The notes below the pieces were generated by a model. It was not told the DNA's origin, did no database searches, and worked only from the letters and a program-made list of their open reading frames with translations. A stretch of 64,000 nucleotides of DNA from Doris montereyensis (lineage: Eukaryota > Mollusca > Gastropoda > Nudibranchia > Dorididae), in contig JAXRKP010000668.1 of assembly GCA_037039925.1 (NCBI GenBank), positions 97,501 to 161,500 on the forward strand, read 5' to 3'. Made by a program: the position numbers and the translations under genes. Positions within the stretch are counted from its first letter, which is position 1, and each line of letters starts with the position of its first letter. This document shows positions 19,099-56,127 of the stretch, one piece after another.

Positions 19099-20629
19099 GG
19101 AAATACAAAACCAGTTGTATTCAAATTTTAAACCTGATCTTACTATAAAAATGCCTGTACTGTGACTGCTTTGAATCCTTTTTTGTAATGTTTCAATCAG
19201 AATATGCCAGTGGTTTCAACGGCCTTGTCAGTGGGTATTTTGTACAATTGCTTTTAGTCTTAACTATAAAATTGTGAACTTTCTCTATTAGGTAACATTT
19301 TCTATATTTGGAAATTTTCCTTTGGTTAAATACTTAGTATCATTTAAGATTTCTTTCTTTTTTTTGGTTGCTTTTTTACTTTCTTTGCTGTTCTTCAGGT
19401 CTGTTGTTTCATATCAGTGAATTAAAATACCTTTTTTCTAAGTAAATATATGCAATAGCTGAAGTCCAGAGCAAAGCTTTCTACTTCTATGACAGAAACA
19501 TATGAACCCATACTAATGCTATACAGTTTTAACCAGTGTACTGAAAAAAGAATCTTTTGTTCACATAAGACTACATCTCTACATCATTCTTAAAAACAAG
19601 TTATGTGTACCAATTTCTTATTTATGCTTCAATTGCTGTTGGAGAACAGTCCGCAGAGAACAAACATTTCGAACAATCAAAATAAATATAAAGAAAAATA
19701 AATTACCTTCACAACCATGCAAAAGATCCATAAGACATGTCAAAAATAACATTGTCTGTACCCTTCATCAAGTTATATACAAAAATTTGCGGAAAATGAT
19801 TGCAAATGTATAGAATAGAATATATATGTTTCATAGATATAAACGTACTGAACAAAAACAATGAATATAATCCCGATACCCTTAAGTATATTATTATATG
19901 TGTATAAATATGCATGGTATATAATTTCTATATTTTATACTGTTTTTGTATATACAGGGTGACAAATTGACATCATGCGTCATTACAAGTAATACCTTGA
20001 AAATCATTATTGCTGGCTCTATAGACAATACACAGAGATAAATATTGCACTCTTCATTTTAATTCTCCTTCTGCCATCCTCTTTTACCCCAGCGCTTTTC
20101 AGTGAGACTTAAAATTGCAATTGTATAATATATTTAATAACATATTTTACTGCTCCCAAAACCTCATACAGATCCTTGCTTCAAAAAAAGAAAAGTATAG
20201 ATCTAGTATTAACACAATTTCAATTCCATTCCAATCAACAAAAAAGGAGTAGGAGGGGAGGGGTGGGGGTGGGGGGTTTCATTTTTTGTTTCGTTGTTTT
20301 TAGGAGGGTTTTTAGTTAGTTTTTTCTGCTTGCAATATTTGTTTTTCGAATATTTTCTGTTTTGAATGAAAATAATATAGTGATGTGAACACATACCATT
20401 AAAATTTTACATTCATTAACTTTCTCTTTGTGAAAGATTAATTTAGTCTACACAATATGAAAAAAACAAGATGCATGCTTAAGATTGTCTAAGAACATAT
20501 GCTGGCAAGTTGACACATATATAATTTGTCCCCTTCAAGATTCATTTTGGGTCTGATAGAAACACAATATCATGATGAGATGAAAAATAAAGCAGGTGGA
20601 ATGACAATGGTATGAAGACATTCGTTGCA

Positions 20630-21181
20630 CTATCTCTTGTTGGCTTTGCCTTTCTTCCAATTTCTGACCATTTCATACATCATATCCATGGCTTCCGGCA
20701 AGCCTTCTCCCGTGACAGCACATGATGGAAGAATATGGCAAGTATGTGAGGAGCAAAGTTCATGAACACCGATTAGTTTAGCCACGTGGTCTGGAGTTAA
20801 AGCTGAGGGTAGATCCTGCTTGTTGGCCATTACCAGCACAGGCAAACCTGCAGAGTTGTGGGACTTGACGAGCCGAATCAATTCTATTCTGGCCTCCTCC
20901 ATCCCCTCAACATCGCTGCTATCCACCACAAAGAGGATGCCCTCTGCTGAACGGAGATACGATTTCCACAGCGGTCTCATGTTATCTTTACCCCCTATAT
21001 CCCAGATGGTAAATGTAATACCTTTAGCCTTTCCCTCGGTGGCAGTGACCTTCTCACAATTGAAGCCAATGGTTGGAATCGCGTTGGTATACTGCCCAAA
21101 TTTGAGGCGATAAAGAAGCGTTGTTTTGCCCGTATTCTCCAAGCCGACCATCACAACTTGAAGTGATGAACTGCTACCCAT
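20630..21181 (-). CDS. ARL4-like small GTPase with Gln-to-Lys in switch II
   Basis: This single-exon, 183-codon frame encodes an ARF-like GTPase closest to the ARL4 subgroup, usually about 190-200 residues. The P-loop is GLENTGKTT (13-21). Thr37 lies in the switch I block PTIGFN (36-41). G3 is WDIGGK (60-65), G4 is NKQD (120-123) and G5 is SCA (153-155). Gly2 could be N-myristoylated, and the C-terminus KKGKANKR (176-183) is the polybasic tail that targets ARL4s to plasma membrane and nucleus. I chose the ATG at 21181 because MGSSSS gives the myristoylation-type start. An upstream in-frame ATG at 21262 would add a Lys/Glu-rich extension that buries Gly2. The oddity is Lys65 where ARF/ARL proteins carry the hydrolysis-supporting Gln (GGQ). 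ARL4s recruit cytohesin-type ARF exchange factors at membranes; that role is inferred. Confidence 0.9.
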   Translation of the reverse strand: MGSSSSLQVVMVGLENTGKTTLLYRLKFGQYTNAIPTIGFNCEKVTATEGKAKGITFTIWDIGGKDNMRPLWKSYLRSAEGILFVVDSSDVEGMEEARIELIRLVKSHNSAGLPVLVMANKQDLPSALTPDHVAKLIGVHELCSSHTCHILPSCAVTGEGLPEAMDMMYEMVRNWKKGKANKR

Positions 21182-21318
21182 CACCGCCTTTGTCAGTTTG
21201 GGGTGTTCCTTTTTATTTCTTTTTTTGTTTTGTTCTTCAGACTCAGGTTTCCTCTTTTTCATTCAAAAGCATGTCAATCAACACCATCAAATTAAATTCA
21301 GAGTTCTCATCAATCATT

Positions 21319-21372
<54 letters not shown>

Positions 21373-23604
21373 TGCTTTTCCTTTCCTCCAAATATTTACA
21401 AACACATCATGTTCTGACCCATCTCCTTCTTCATTCTCTGAAAGGATTTACACGTGAAGCAACCTTTGACACATGTTTCTCTAGAAAACGTGATGTTATA
21501 GGATCATTATAAGAGTCATTTAGTTAATAATTTTAAGTACATATAATGTCAATATTTCAGTAATACTTTAACGAAAATTTACTCAATTCATCACTATCTT
21601 ATCTTTATAATGAAAGGTCTGTTCAACTTCACACACTCAAATCTGAAATTTGGTGGGTCTGAAGAATTCTTCATCCAAATGGAAAGGGGGACTTTAATAA
21701 GGCAGTTTCACATCCTCCGGATAACATAAAGGTCATAATTCATTGTTTTGACGCTGCTCCTTAAATCTTTCAGAGATTTTGTTTCCTAATAGACGTATAA
21801 ATCCAGACATACAGTTCAAAGCCGTTGACAGTTGGTTGAAAATACATGCACTTGCTGTTTTCTGAAATAAGAGCAAGGACACAAAAATACAGGTTTTCAG
21901 TTTGCATAAATAAAACAAACAACATAAAATATATCATAAAAGAATTTAAAACATACATTCATTTTGATATACATAGAATATATATATATATATTTGTGCT
22001 GCATTAAGTCTTTAATTTTGTGCCTATCATTCAAGTTTCGATTAGATTCTTACTTACAAAACACAACTGTGGGGATTAATAGAATATATGAAATAGTATG
22101 AATTGTAAATCTGTGACTATACAGCATCTATTATATACACAGTACTATACATAATATTGTAAATGATTATATTATGCAAATTAGTTAAGACCCTACTGTG
22201 TCATGTGAAGGAATATAGTCAATATATTATGACCAAATGAAAGTCAGTCATTTCCGATTCAATGATTCGTCTGAGTCATGTCAAATATTATGGTCCGTTA
22301 TGATTGACCTTTGAACTGCTCGTGTTCAAATAAACAGCCTTGTTAGCTTTGCTGAAATGATAGAGGCCAGTCATGCAGCAACTGAAGGCAACCTCTCTCT
22401 TTTTTAACCCAAACTTCCTTTTCTCAGATGTCCCTAAGTGATAGTGTGTGCCAGGCTATCAAAATCCTTAAGTCTATCTTATAGTCTGGAATTAAATAAA
22501 ATCAGATCTAGAATCTAGAGGTAAAGAATTGTTTGTGGCTCATTCTATAAAGAAATTGTTGCTTCCCTGATCTTTAAAAAATTCCATCAAATCATTTCAA
22601 TTGATTTTATTAATCAAAGACATCAACCAAATCCAATTCCTTCATATTTTGGGATCTCATTCATTCACTTCTTTTTTTGTTCAACAAGGGAAGGAGTTTC
22701 ATAAGTCGGATCAACCATTATTTCAACATCTATCACCATCCTTCACACCGACACATACACCACCCACCCACCCAAATTGTGTTTTTATTAAGCAAGATTT
22801 GAGTACCAGGAAACGCCACCTCATCCAAATAATCCCTTCTATAACATTTCAGGAGAAAAATGCCAGAACCTTTGCTACAGATTCTCTCTTGTAAAAGGTT
22901 ACAACACCAACATGAAAGCGGATAGTATCCACAGTGATAGAAAGATGACTAAAATAATATACACTGATTGACTATCTTACTGTTTTTCATGCTGCAGGAA
23001 TAAATCTTGCCATAAAACGTTGACCCCGCTTTCTTCTAAGATTTTTTCAAAAGCATCCAGTGAAAACAAGCAGGGAGACAAAAACACATCCCAACTGTGA
23101 ATAACCTGAGTTGTCTAAAATACACCCCTGACAGACAAATTTATTTCAAGCTCCCCTTCGATGACTACTAGGAAGCATTGCCAAAAGCTACGGGTCAGAC
23201 AAATATGCTCCAACAACCCAAAATCCTATTATAAACCAAGATTAAAAATTCAGAAAATGAAATTTCAAGATCTAAAAGTTGTAATTCGACAAAAGTATTA
23301 TGCTTTTTTGACAAATTTCTTCACAATAAATCGTGTCAGATGAACATTTCTTGGTTTCTTTGACCCATCGCCGTACCAGGCAGACGTGGAGAGAATTTAC
23401 ATTAAATATTTTACAAATTACTTTGTACACATGTACAGTCGAACATGCTAAAATGGAAAGCTGTGCATAGCTGAAACCTGTCTAGAATGAAATGCCCTTG
23501 ATCCCCTCTTGATATGTTTTCTACCTGTTTAAAATCTTCAGTGGAAACTTGTATTTAGAACGCGGGAATGGAAAGTAAAATTTGCTCCCTTACAACAGTT
23601 TATG

Positions 23605-23765
23605 ATCCCCTACCTGGACCAGGGTGTAGATTTTACTTGATCCCCTACCTGGACCATGGGTGTAGATTTTACTTGAAAAACTTCAGAACATTTTTCAACC
23701 ATTGGTGGGGCTCGAACCCACTACCTTTTGGCTTAGGCTGACACCTTACCTCTGGACTACCGAGA
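23605..23765 (-). repeat. tRNA-derived SINE, family 1, 5' part, abutting a GA array
   Basis: Read on the minus strand it begins TCGGTAGTCCAGAGGTAAGG and has the B box GGGTTCGAGCCCC, as in the copy at 58268-58596. A block GATCCCCTACCTGGACCA is duplicated within it (about 23603-23660). The tRNA end is directly followed by (GA)n. Confidence 0.8.
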
Positions 23766-24240
<475 letters not shown>

Positions 24241-24779
24241 ATTGCTATATATCTTGTATAACTGCAAAATGCAAGTCATGAAAACGCAAATCTAACAGCA
24301 AGTCCTCAACAACCCTCACATTTTCGACAAGTCAAATCTTTAAAGCCACATGAAGTGGAGTTTCATTTTAGATTCAGTAAAATTAAAATTATTGTGAGTT
24401 CCACAATCTGTCAAAACCAGGCTAAAAAACAAACATAAAGATAAATATAATGTGAAATGATAATAAAGAACAATGGCATCTGATGTTATAATCTGTCTTG
24501 TATATTTTTACTGCATTCTTCTAAGACAAATTACGCAAAAAAATCCCTTAATTTGTTGCTCCTTCCTGTAAAATTTCAGAAATGTGGAATTCATGATTTC
24601 ATTGCTCAGCTGACGATAGATCGTTTGACATTGATCATTGGGCACTCCTTAAAACTTGATGTCCAGTTTGAGCCAGAAGTAAATGCAACTGAAAACATGT
24701 GACTTTATTTATTGAATATATGCCAAATAGTGTTAACTATCGTAGTATTCTATAATTCTACCGAGTGTTGAAAATGTTT

Positions 24780-25040
24780 TCACTTATTGACTTTTATTCA
24801 GGGGGGAGATTCCCTGAACCCTCCCTCCTCCATTCTTCATTAGGTTCTCATGTAATCAGGGGGGGACCTCCCTCCCCCTATATCGTTGGGTTTTCACATA
24901 GATATCACCCCCTCCCCCTGCCTTATTTTTACTTCAATTCCCATTTTAAAAATTGGTGAAGTTTTGGCGACCATACATTCCTATCTGGCCAGCCATTCCG
25001 TATGCCAATGGGACATCAATTCTTAAGTAAGGAGCACCAT
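24780..25040 (+). repeat. Dispersed repeat with G/C runs, copy 1
   Basis: It shares GGTTCTCATGTAATCAGGGG, ATCTGGCCA and GGGACATCAATTCTTAAG in order with the reverse complement of 32230-32450. No coding potential; the class of element is not clear. Confidence 0.65.
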
Positions 25041-26368
25041 TCATTGAAATATTCAGTATAATAGAATATCTATTATTATTTCTACTTTTACTTCTCAGTG
25101 AACTTCACTCACTCCTAAAATTTAAAATACTGTAACTGGTATCTAGCTCTTGATCTTAATCTAGATCTAGATCTACTAGAATCTGGATCTATGAGAATCT
25201 CCAATAAGATCTAGATCTAGGATGTAGACTAGATTTATAAGAAATTTCGATAAAGATCTCCAAATCCAAAAACATAGAATCTATAAATTGTTGTCGTTTC
25301 TAATTTCTTCTTCCTAAATAACCACTGCAGTGTCTTGACATGGGGTGGGAGGAGCCAAGATTTCAAAACAAACGATAGTCAAGTGATAACGTGATAAGTC
25401 TTGCTTTAGGAGAGTATAAAAGATGTAAAACGTAATCCATTTCCTTGTGTGAAGAACAAGAATGTAAATATAATACCTGATCTATGGTTAAACAGAAGCA
25501 ACCAGTCGTGGCGTCCCTAGTTCACTGATACCATCTGAATGAAGAAGAAAAGAACATGGCCATTTTCTTTCCTCTGAACATAGGATCACACACTAAGGCT
25601 ATCTCCTTACCTATTTCTCGCGTGGACTCTGCTGCATCGAAAGATCGATACTAAACATGTGGCCTTGAGAACCATAATTCAAGTTTTCGTGAAAGTGAGG
25701 TCAAACTAAAACGTGTATTAATTTACATATACATCTAGATATATAGATCTATCAATTTTTCTATTTATTCATTGATAAATCTCTATTATTGTGTATTAAA
25801 TTATTTTTTTTATCCATCTACCTTTGTAATGATTTATTTATCTTGGGTGAAGAAATGGTTTAACTTACATGCAATACAAACACTTTCCACCCTTGCTGTC
25901 TTTAGTCACACCATAGCGTGACAGACAATAAAGAGTAAAGGCCCACGTACACGTTGGGTCCTCGACCCAGGTTCGAACATACAACTTGCAAAACGGACGA
26001 AATTCCCAGCGTGTATGGGCAAAATTTTGCAAATCACCTGTGTTAGGTCCCGAGGTTTGGTGTGAGGCCGGGTTTTGTAGGTGCTCCTAATTGTTTCGCC
26101 TTCAATTGGAGACCAGAGGGAGCGGCGGAGAAAAAAGTGGACAAAATTTTCGTTTTTTTTTTGTTTTTTGACTTCAGATTCTCAATCAGCGTCAAATTTA
26201 TTATAAATTTGATACCAAAAACCATGTGTCTACTTGAAAAATTGTTGAAATTGGAATTATTATTTTTTTATGAAAGTAAATAAATCTCTTATCTGGTATG
26301 GGGGAAAAAGGGGGGGGGGAGCGGACCACCGTCATCCCCAAAATTCCATTCGTGGTTTGACACGACAG

Positions 26369-26407
<39 letters not shown>

Positions 26408-26980
26408 CAGAGACAGCGAGAGAGACAGAGAGCTAGAGCGAAAGACAGGGCCAGAGAGATAAAGTGAGATAGAGGGAGAAAGAGAGTGAGAAAACGAGAC
26501 AGACAGACAAACAGAGATGTTACAGCCAGGATAGGCAAGGCCTGAGTAGCATCCAACATGCTCAAGAACATCTGGGCCTCAACAGAGATACTATATGAAA
26601 ACAAAGATACGTATCAGATTATTTTATTTAAATGTGAAGTCGGTCCTGTGAGACATAGAGAATGGTCAGGACAACACACGTAAAATTCAGACATTCATTA
26701 CACCTGTCTGATACGCATTTTAAAGATCAGATGGCCAGAAACGATGAGAAATCAAGACCTTTTGCAACGAGAAGGACAGGAACTGGTGGACAAACAGATC
26801 CTGCGGAGAAAGTGTGGATTGGACACACTCTCACTCAGGAAGCCAGCATCCACCACTACACGCCAGTCCCTGATCTGGAAGCCGCAGAGGAACCGGAAGA
26901 GAGGCCGATCTCACAGCACCTAGAGACAAGACACTGAAGACATTTCGGACAGCTCAGGTACAAATCAAATTCAATGAGCA

Positions 26981-27166
<186 letters not shown>

Positions 27167-27594
27167 TCTCTCTTCCCATTCTCTCTCCTCTTCTTCTTCC
27201 TGTCTTCGTCTCTCTTTCTCTCTCTTTGTCTTTGTCTGCCTTTTTGTCCATGTATCACTCTACCTACGATGCATATTAAAGAAACATTTTGGTATCCATT
27301 GAGATGTGAATTGAATAGAATATACCAGAAATAACAGAAATGGGGTGGGGAGGGGGATCAGACATTCTAAATCATGGTACAGTGAACTTTAAAACATTGA
27401 AAGAGTAATGCATGTATGTAAAAGTACATAATTATGCTCTGGTCAAAGCAACACTGCAACGTGTCACGAGTTCAAAATGCAGTGGGTGACATCCTGATGT
27501 AACATTTACCGACATCTACATGTGAAATAATCGAATACACAACTTACGATAATTAATCTCAAGTGTTGAACTTATTAATCAATTTTATTTCTTG

Positions 27595-27798
27595 GCGAAA
27601 TATGACAATAAGTGACAACTCCAATAATAAAGACAAAACAAACACGTGACGTTTCGAGTATAACCCTTCGTCAGACAACAAACGAAGGGTTATACCCGAA
27701 ACGTCACGTGTTTGTTCTGTCTTTATTAGTGGAGTTGTCACTTATTGTCATATTTCGCCTTTGACTTCACTCCACTGTGGCTCCTTCGTATTATTCAC
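27595..27798. mobile_element. Foldback (hairpin) insertion with Penelope-type terminal motif
   Basis: Arms at 27596-27671 and 27682-27757 are near-perfect inverted repeats of 76 bp with a 10 bp loop. The insertion is flanked by TTTTATTTCTTG (27583-27594) and TTTTACTTCTTA (27799-27810), a 12 bp target duplication with two changes. Copy B at 59824-59840 has the empty site. The arms contain GACGAAGGGTTATACCCGAA / GAAACGTC, resembling the hammerhead-like motif in the terminal repeats of Penelope-like elements. The right side continues with TTTGACTTCACTCCACTGTG to the second target copy. It encodes nothing. Confidence 0.75.
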
Positions 27799-28311
27799 TT
27801 TTACTTCTTAATAATGGCTGATAAAAAACCCAAACCCAATTAGATAATTGTCTACATAGTGTATTCAAACTAAATCATGCTGAATAAACATGATAATAAA
27901 AAAGTGCTGTTATGGAAATATTCGTCTTTCTAACTTTCTACACAAAAGACTGCAAATATAATTTGTTGTTAAAATATTCAAACTACACTCCACCATGGTG
28001 TTAGTTTGGAGTTTGATGTCGTCATTGTTTCCTACAATATCGGTAAGATAAATAAGCTATAAATATGTCTCAGGCATCTCATGTTCTCTCATATATAAAA
28101 TACTGGTATTGTTAGACACATAAATAAATAAATAATAACCATAACTACAAGGGAGTAAATATTTATCATCCTGAGGGCGATATAAGCTAACATTCATTTT
28201 CATTGACTTAGTCACGCATCACAATCAATTAAACAGGAAATGGAATAAGCATTTAGAAAAGAGCATTGGGTAATAGTAAAATAAAAAGAACTCAGAAAAA
28301 AGAAAAAGGAA

Positions 28312-28355
28312 AAAAGAGACGCAATCTTTTCTACACCAAAGATTGCGTCTCTTTT
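28312..28355. repeat. Perfect 18 bp inverted repeat upstream of PCYT2
   Basis: The arms AAAAGAGACGCAATCTTT (28312-28329) and AAAGATTGCGTCTCTTTT (28338-28355) flank the 8-base loop TCTACACC. It lies about 130 bp before the PCYT2 ATG. Copy B has the left arm and loop but unrelated sequence instead of the right arm. Confidence 0.95.
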
Positions 28356-28483
28356 GTTTATTTATGTCGAATTTCTTCACATTATATTGTAATCGTTGTT
28401 TAAAGTTGAGTTCGATTCTTTGTTCCGGTGACGCCCATCACAACATTTTACCCTATCGCTATCATACGATTATTAGTTTCAAC

Positions 28484-51723
<23,240 letters not shown>

Positions 51724-53030
51724 GTACATTAACAGTCAGAAAGAGACAAAATCAGCATAGGTGTCTGTACATGTATATCCAAAGTGTCCGCATTTCATGA
51801 ACTACTTGTTGAATTTTAAAGCATTTTCAAAATACAATGACAACTGTGAGGTATGATAATGGCTCGTATATTGGGAGAACATCATTGTGTGAGGCAAGGT
51901 TTCTTGAATTTTATACTATTTTGTAAGTTGTTTTGTTTTTTAATTGGTCTGGTTTTCCCATTGTAACATTTGTTTGGAACTGTAACATTAAGGATGTTTT
52001 CTTTCTTCTTTATTTTCTTTTAAATTGGTATAAACGCACAATGTACTTTTAGTTGAATTTAGAGAAAACAAAGCTTTTATTCTTCCAATTTATCAGTAAC
52101 AATTATGCCATAGACTTTATATGAATAATAGATATATATATATATCAATGATAGAATATATATAATATATGGCAATTGAGACAGCAGTGAAAGGGACTAT
52201 AGAGTATTTTGTAAGATGTAATCACAAAGATTCTTCGTAGTTGCAGTTTTAGTTTATGTTGTTTTCATTTTCTTTAGTCTTGATTTGTGTGATTGGGAGA
52301 TAAGGAAAGGGGATGAAGTGATTGAACTTCAAACTATCAAATTTTCCATGTTATGTTTGAACAAGAAACCAGTGGCCAATGTCACCTGTTTCCAAGTGAA
52401 TGGTATGAAATTGTTGTTTTTTCTATGCTGTTTCACTTCATATAGAGGTGTCCTGTTCCCATTTCTGTGTTTTGTGATAAAAAAAGGAATTGCTCATTCC
52501 TGTTTAGTTCATCTCTGAACGACCACTCAATACGTGTTTGTATACTTTAAAATGTATCGCATTTCTCATGATTTCCATTGACATGTGATCCCTAGCATAC
52601 CATGAGCTTGAGTTTTTAACACAGCCTTGAAGACAACAATTTTACAAATGTAAAGTTGTTATAACGTACAATTTTTCTGTGTGGAGAAGATTGGGGGATG
52701 GAGAGACAATTTAAACATTTAAAATGTTTTTCAAAATGAACCAGATTATTTTTGAAGTTTGTAGTTTTCAGGGTTTCGAAATCTTATTTTCATTGTCCAT
52801 ATCTTATGTAATGGTTATTCTAAATGAATATTAAACACACACAAAAGTTGATGTGATATTTTGCATTGTTTTTTCCGGTTATTTTTGTTCTCTCTGTGTA
52901 CAAAACATTACTTTAAATTATTCTGCTATGTGTTTCTGTGATTTGTTAAGTGTTGTAAAAATAAAATAATGAAATGGTCTGGTTCTCTATTAGAATATGT
53001 GACAGAGAAAATAAATAAATACTATTATGA
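51724..53030 (+). other. PCYT2: PCYT2 3' UTR
   Basis: AT-rich non-coding sequence follows the stop. Poly(A) hexamers AATAAA lie at 52960-52965 and 53010-53015. The open frame at 52285-52518 has no recognisable product. Confidence 0.55.
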
Positions 53031-56000
53031 ATATGAAGTGTCATCAGAAACAATCATGTTTTGAAAGCAACTTATTTCAAGCCTCCTTCCTTGGCCTCAG
53101 TTTGCTTTGGTGTGATTTTGCATGGGGAAGGGAAGGGGGAGGAGTTGTTTTGTTGTTGTTTTTCCTCAAATTACAACATTGTATACTTGTGTATAGTGAT
53201 TTTAAGATGTGTGGAAAGACAAACAGTGCAAGGCTAGGAGTGAAGTTTAGTAAGCTTAGTTGGTAGTGTACTGTCTTTTCATGGGAAGGTGATGGGTGCC
53301 AACGCAGAGGTTAAGGGATCAATTCCATTTGTACACAAATATTTTGTATTTGTCATGTCTGTGGCTATTTTTGATAGAAAGCGGTTTGCTTTAATAAAAA
53401 TATTTTTAAAATTTAAGCAAGTATTGCCATGTGGAGGTATCTTTCTTTTTTACGACTGTATTATAGAGATTGCAGGGCAATCACATCAATTGTGATGGGT
53501 TGTTGGTTTAATTTTGGTGTTTTTATACATTTGTGGTTTTAATTTCTAAGTGAGCTCCGGCAGTATTATTATCATTAACTCTTTCACATATGACTGTTGT
53601 GAAAATATATTATTTTACTACATGTATTTTCCTCATTTCTCATGTGAAGAAGAGTATCGAGTGCTAAAATGAGTGTTTATCATCTCCTAACCTCTAGGCC
53701 TCTGATCTTCACTACTTTGAAATTCATGATGATTTTTGATAACGATTTTCAGAATGAAAGATTTATTTGTGATGGATGCGTTTTTGATTATTCTGGTTTA
53801 ATATACTATACATAGAGTATATATGTCATATGTTATTAATGGTTTTCAAATGGGACTCTATTTGGTAAATTTTGAGTTTATCTGATCAATACTAAAATTT
53901 TTACCTTTGTATGTTCAAAAACAATTTCTGTTTGAGTGATTTCATGCTTCATATTTTTCGGTCGAAAAGTATTTTCTCATGCACTTTTATTTTGAGATGA
54001 AGAGTTGCTTTGTGCTGGTTTTAATATTTAAAGAAACTGCATGTTCCATCCTCACCCTACTCCAAATAGAGCATAATATTTAACTTTTTTTCTTTCAAAC
54101 TCATTCATGTCATGTTTTTCTTGCTTGCACTATTAGATCTATTATTAGTTACATATATGCCTTGCCTTGCTCCTGCTCTCTTTAAAATGTCTATAGATTA
54201 CCCTCTTTTGCTCTAGACAGACTTTCTCAAGCTGGTTTACTGTACTCCAGCTAATGTTAAGGTTTTGATGGATATAATGTATACTTTGAATGGGTACATC
54301 TTTTGAAGGTTAGATGCAGAGCAAAATGTACAGTAGGCTTACTATAATATTAGTTTAAAAAGTTTTGCCTTAAACAAGAAGTAAAATCTTATAATTTTGA
54401 TATAATAAAAAAATGGTTACCTTTAAAACAAAGACCTCTTTTCCTCCTTTTTCTAATTACTTCATTTCACCCACAACATTAATAACAGTGCCAAAGAAGC
54501 ATAGAGTTAATTCATCGTTTTTCACTTTTTCAGTCATTTTCTTGTTCAGTTTCAAATTCGTGATGATTGTTTTGTTTCAGAACCCGACCCCTTTTAATAA
54601 CTTCCCTACTCACACCTTACATGGCATTAGAATTATCATCTGGCACTCACAAAAAGTTTGATGATGTGAGGCATTCTGGGAATGGATGTTTTTATGAGGT
54701 CCGTTGTCAATGTATAGAGCAAGGTAGTGAAAGCTGGACTTTGACCAAGCAATCGCACTTTTCAAGGCTCATTAATTTTGAATATATGAAGGCCAGGCTT
54801 GCCAATGGAAAAGTTTTACTGGACAATCTGGCCAAAGATTCTCTCATTGTATTTAATTACCATGGAAATTTGTGTTACTTTGATGAGTATAATATAACTT
54901 TAGTGAAAAGGTTTGGGAGGTACAGTGCAGTGGGTTGAAAGTCAAATCATTTCTTATTTATCTTTGCTTTAAATAAATCAATATATTGCAGCTCACAATT
55001 TTTAATTCTTTACTCACAATAAAAGAAAAAAACAATTTGCAGCTACTTATTGAGTTTCATTTCATGTGCCAACTTTGTGTAAAATAAAGGAATTTCAGTA
55101 CCTGTAGTGTATGTTGTTGTTTTTACTGTCATGATTTACAAAGGCCCATCATGTTTTGTAATTATTGTTTTGATACACTTACAATGATCAAGGGTGTTGA
55201 AGAGTTCTTTTTAAGGTATTAGTCATAAACATTTTAAAAAGCCTTGCATTGCTTGTGATTTTCAGCAAATGCAACACCTTTATCATAGCTTTTAAATCAT
55301 TTCATCAGGTCAACTTTTTAAATTTGTTTTAAAATTTATTACAAAGATAGATATAATTTTTCAATGGTTTTAAAGTTATACCAAATAGTATAAAACTTAC
55401 AGTTATAGTCGTGTGTGTCTACATCAGGAAATAAAGAACAAAAAAAATCATGAAATTGATAGTTAGAAAGATACCCTTCAATTATGTATAGGTGTAGATT
55501 TAATTATTCATGAATACATTATCTTGAAAGTGAAAGACACAATAAGTAAGTAAAAAAACTAGAAATATTAAACAATCACATGAGAGATATGAAGAAGTGC
55601 TATACTACACCAGTGGAACTGGGTGTCAGATACTGTTTTCACAGGATCGCTGAGGTGACAGCCTTAATACAAGTGATGAAATTAATCACCCTGTCTTATA
55701 AAGCTGTATGAATATTTATTTTTAACACTACACTCCATAATCTATCTTTAAAAGTTCAGTTTATTTTTATTAATTTTATTCTTATCTTTCATTTTATCCA
55801 AAGAGTTTGTTTGTTTTGTTTTAAAAAATCTTAATTTGGATTTCAGTAATTCATAATTATTTTAAATATTTACCCGACTTTCCCCCTGTGATATGATTTC
55901 AATCTGCAAATAAATTTCAAAGAAAATATTTCATTTGCACATTGAAAGAAGAAAACCCTGTATTTGCTGTATCCTTTCGATTTTCATTTATATATTCTGC

Positions 56001-56126
56001 ACCTAAGCATCAACCACAAGCTTAAATGAGAGAATGTTGGGATAAGTGAGTAAATACTAAAGAAGAATACAAAATACAATAAAATGTATATGTGTAAGAA
56101 ATTTGTTAATGAATAGGGGTAGCAAC

Positions 56127-56127
<1 letters not shown>
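53031..56127. other. Intergenic AT-rich DNA downstream of PCYT2
   Basis: Apart from the SINE head at 53223-53345, I see no gene. The 123-codon frame at 54567-54938 has no recognisable similarity or flanking splice sites. Confidence 0.5.
53223..53345 (+). repeat. tRNA-like SINE head
   Basis: TAAGCTTAGTTGGTAGTGTA and GGTTAAGGGATCAATTCC resemble tRNA A and B boxes. The rest of the element is not clear. Confidence 0.45.

Larger units (their letters stand above)
7361..20629. other. Intergenic AT-rich DNA, no recognised gene
   Basis: No open frame here has recognisable protein similarity or coding texture. It holds small repeat pieces: tRNA-like SINE heads at about 10577-10850 (plus) and 11500-11575 (minus), a family 2 SINE at 11870-12110, family 1 SINE tail pieces near 12345-12400 and 16085-16140 (CCCGTCCACCATTGTGGTGA), a C homopolymer at about 11117-11133, and (TA)n at 19054-19095. 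The right part probably includes the 3' UTR of the minus-strand ARL4-like gene. Confidence 0.6.

Noticed and set aside
21182..21262. Start of the ARL4-like protein at the upstream ATG (21262)
   Set aside because: It adds a 27-residue Lys/Glu-rich extension that would remove the N-terminal Gly2 expected of ARF/ARL proteins.
26662..26937. Short frame repeated at 59119-59325 as a conserved small gene
   Set aside because: It is part of the duplicated segment, and shared ancestry of copies A and B explains the similarity; no start context or domain.
54567..54938. A 123-codon plus-strand frame downstream of PCYT2
   Set aside because: No recognisable similarity, no splice context, and the start lies in AT-rich non-coding sequence.
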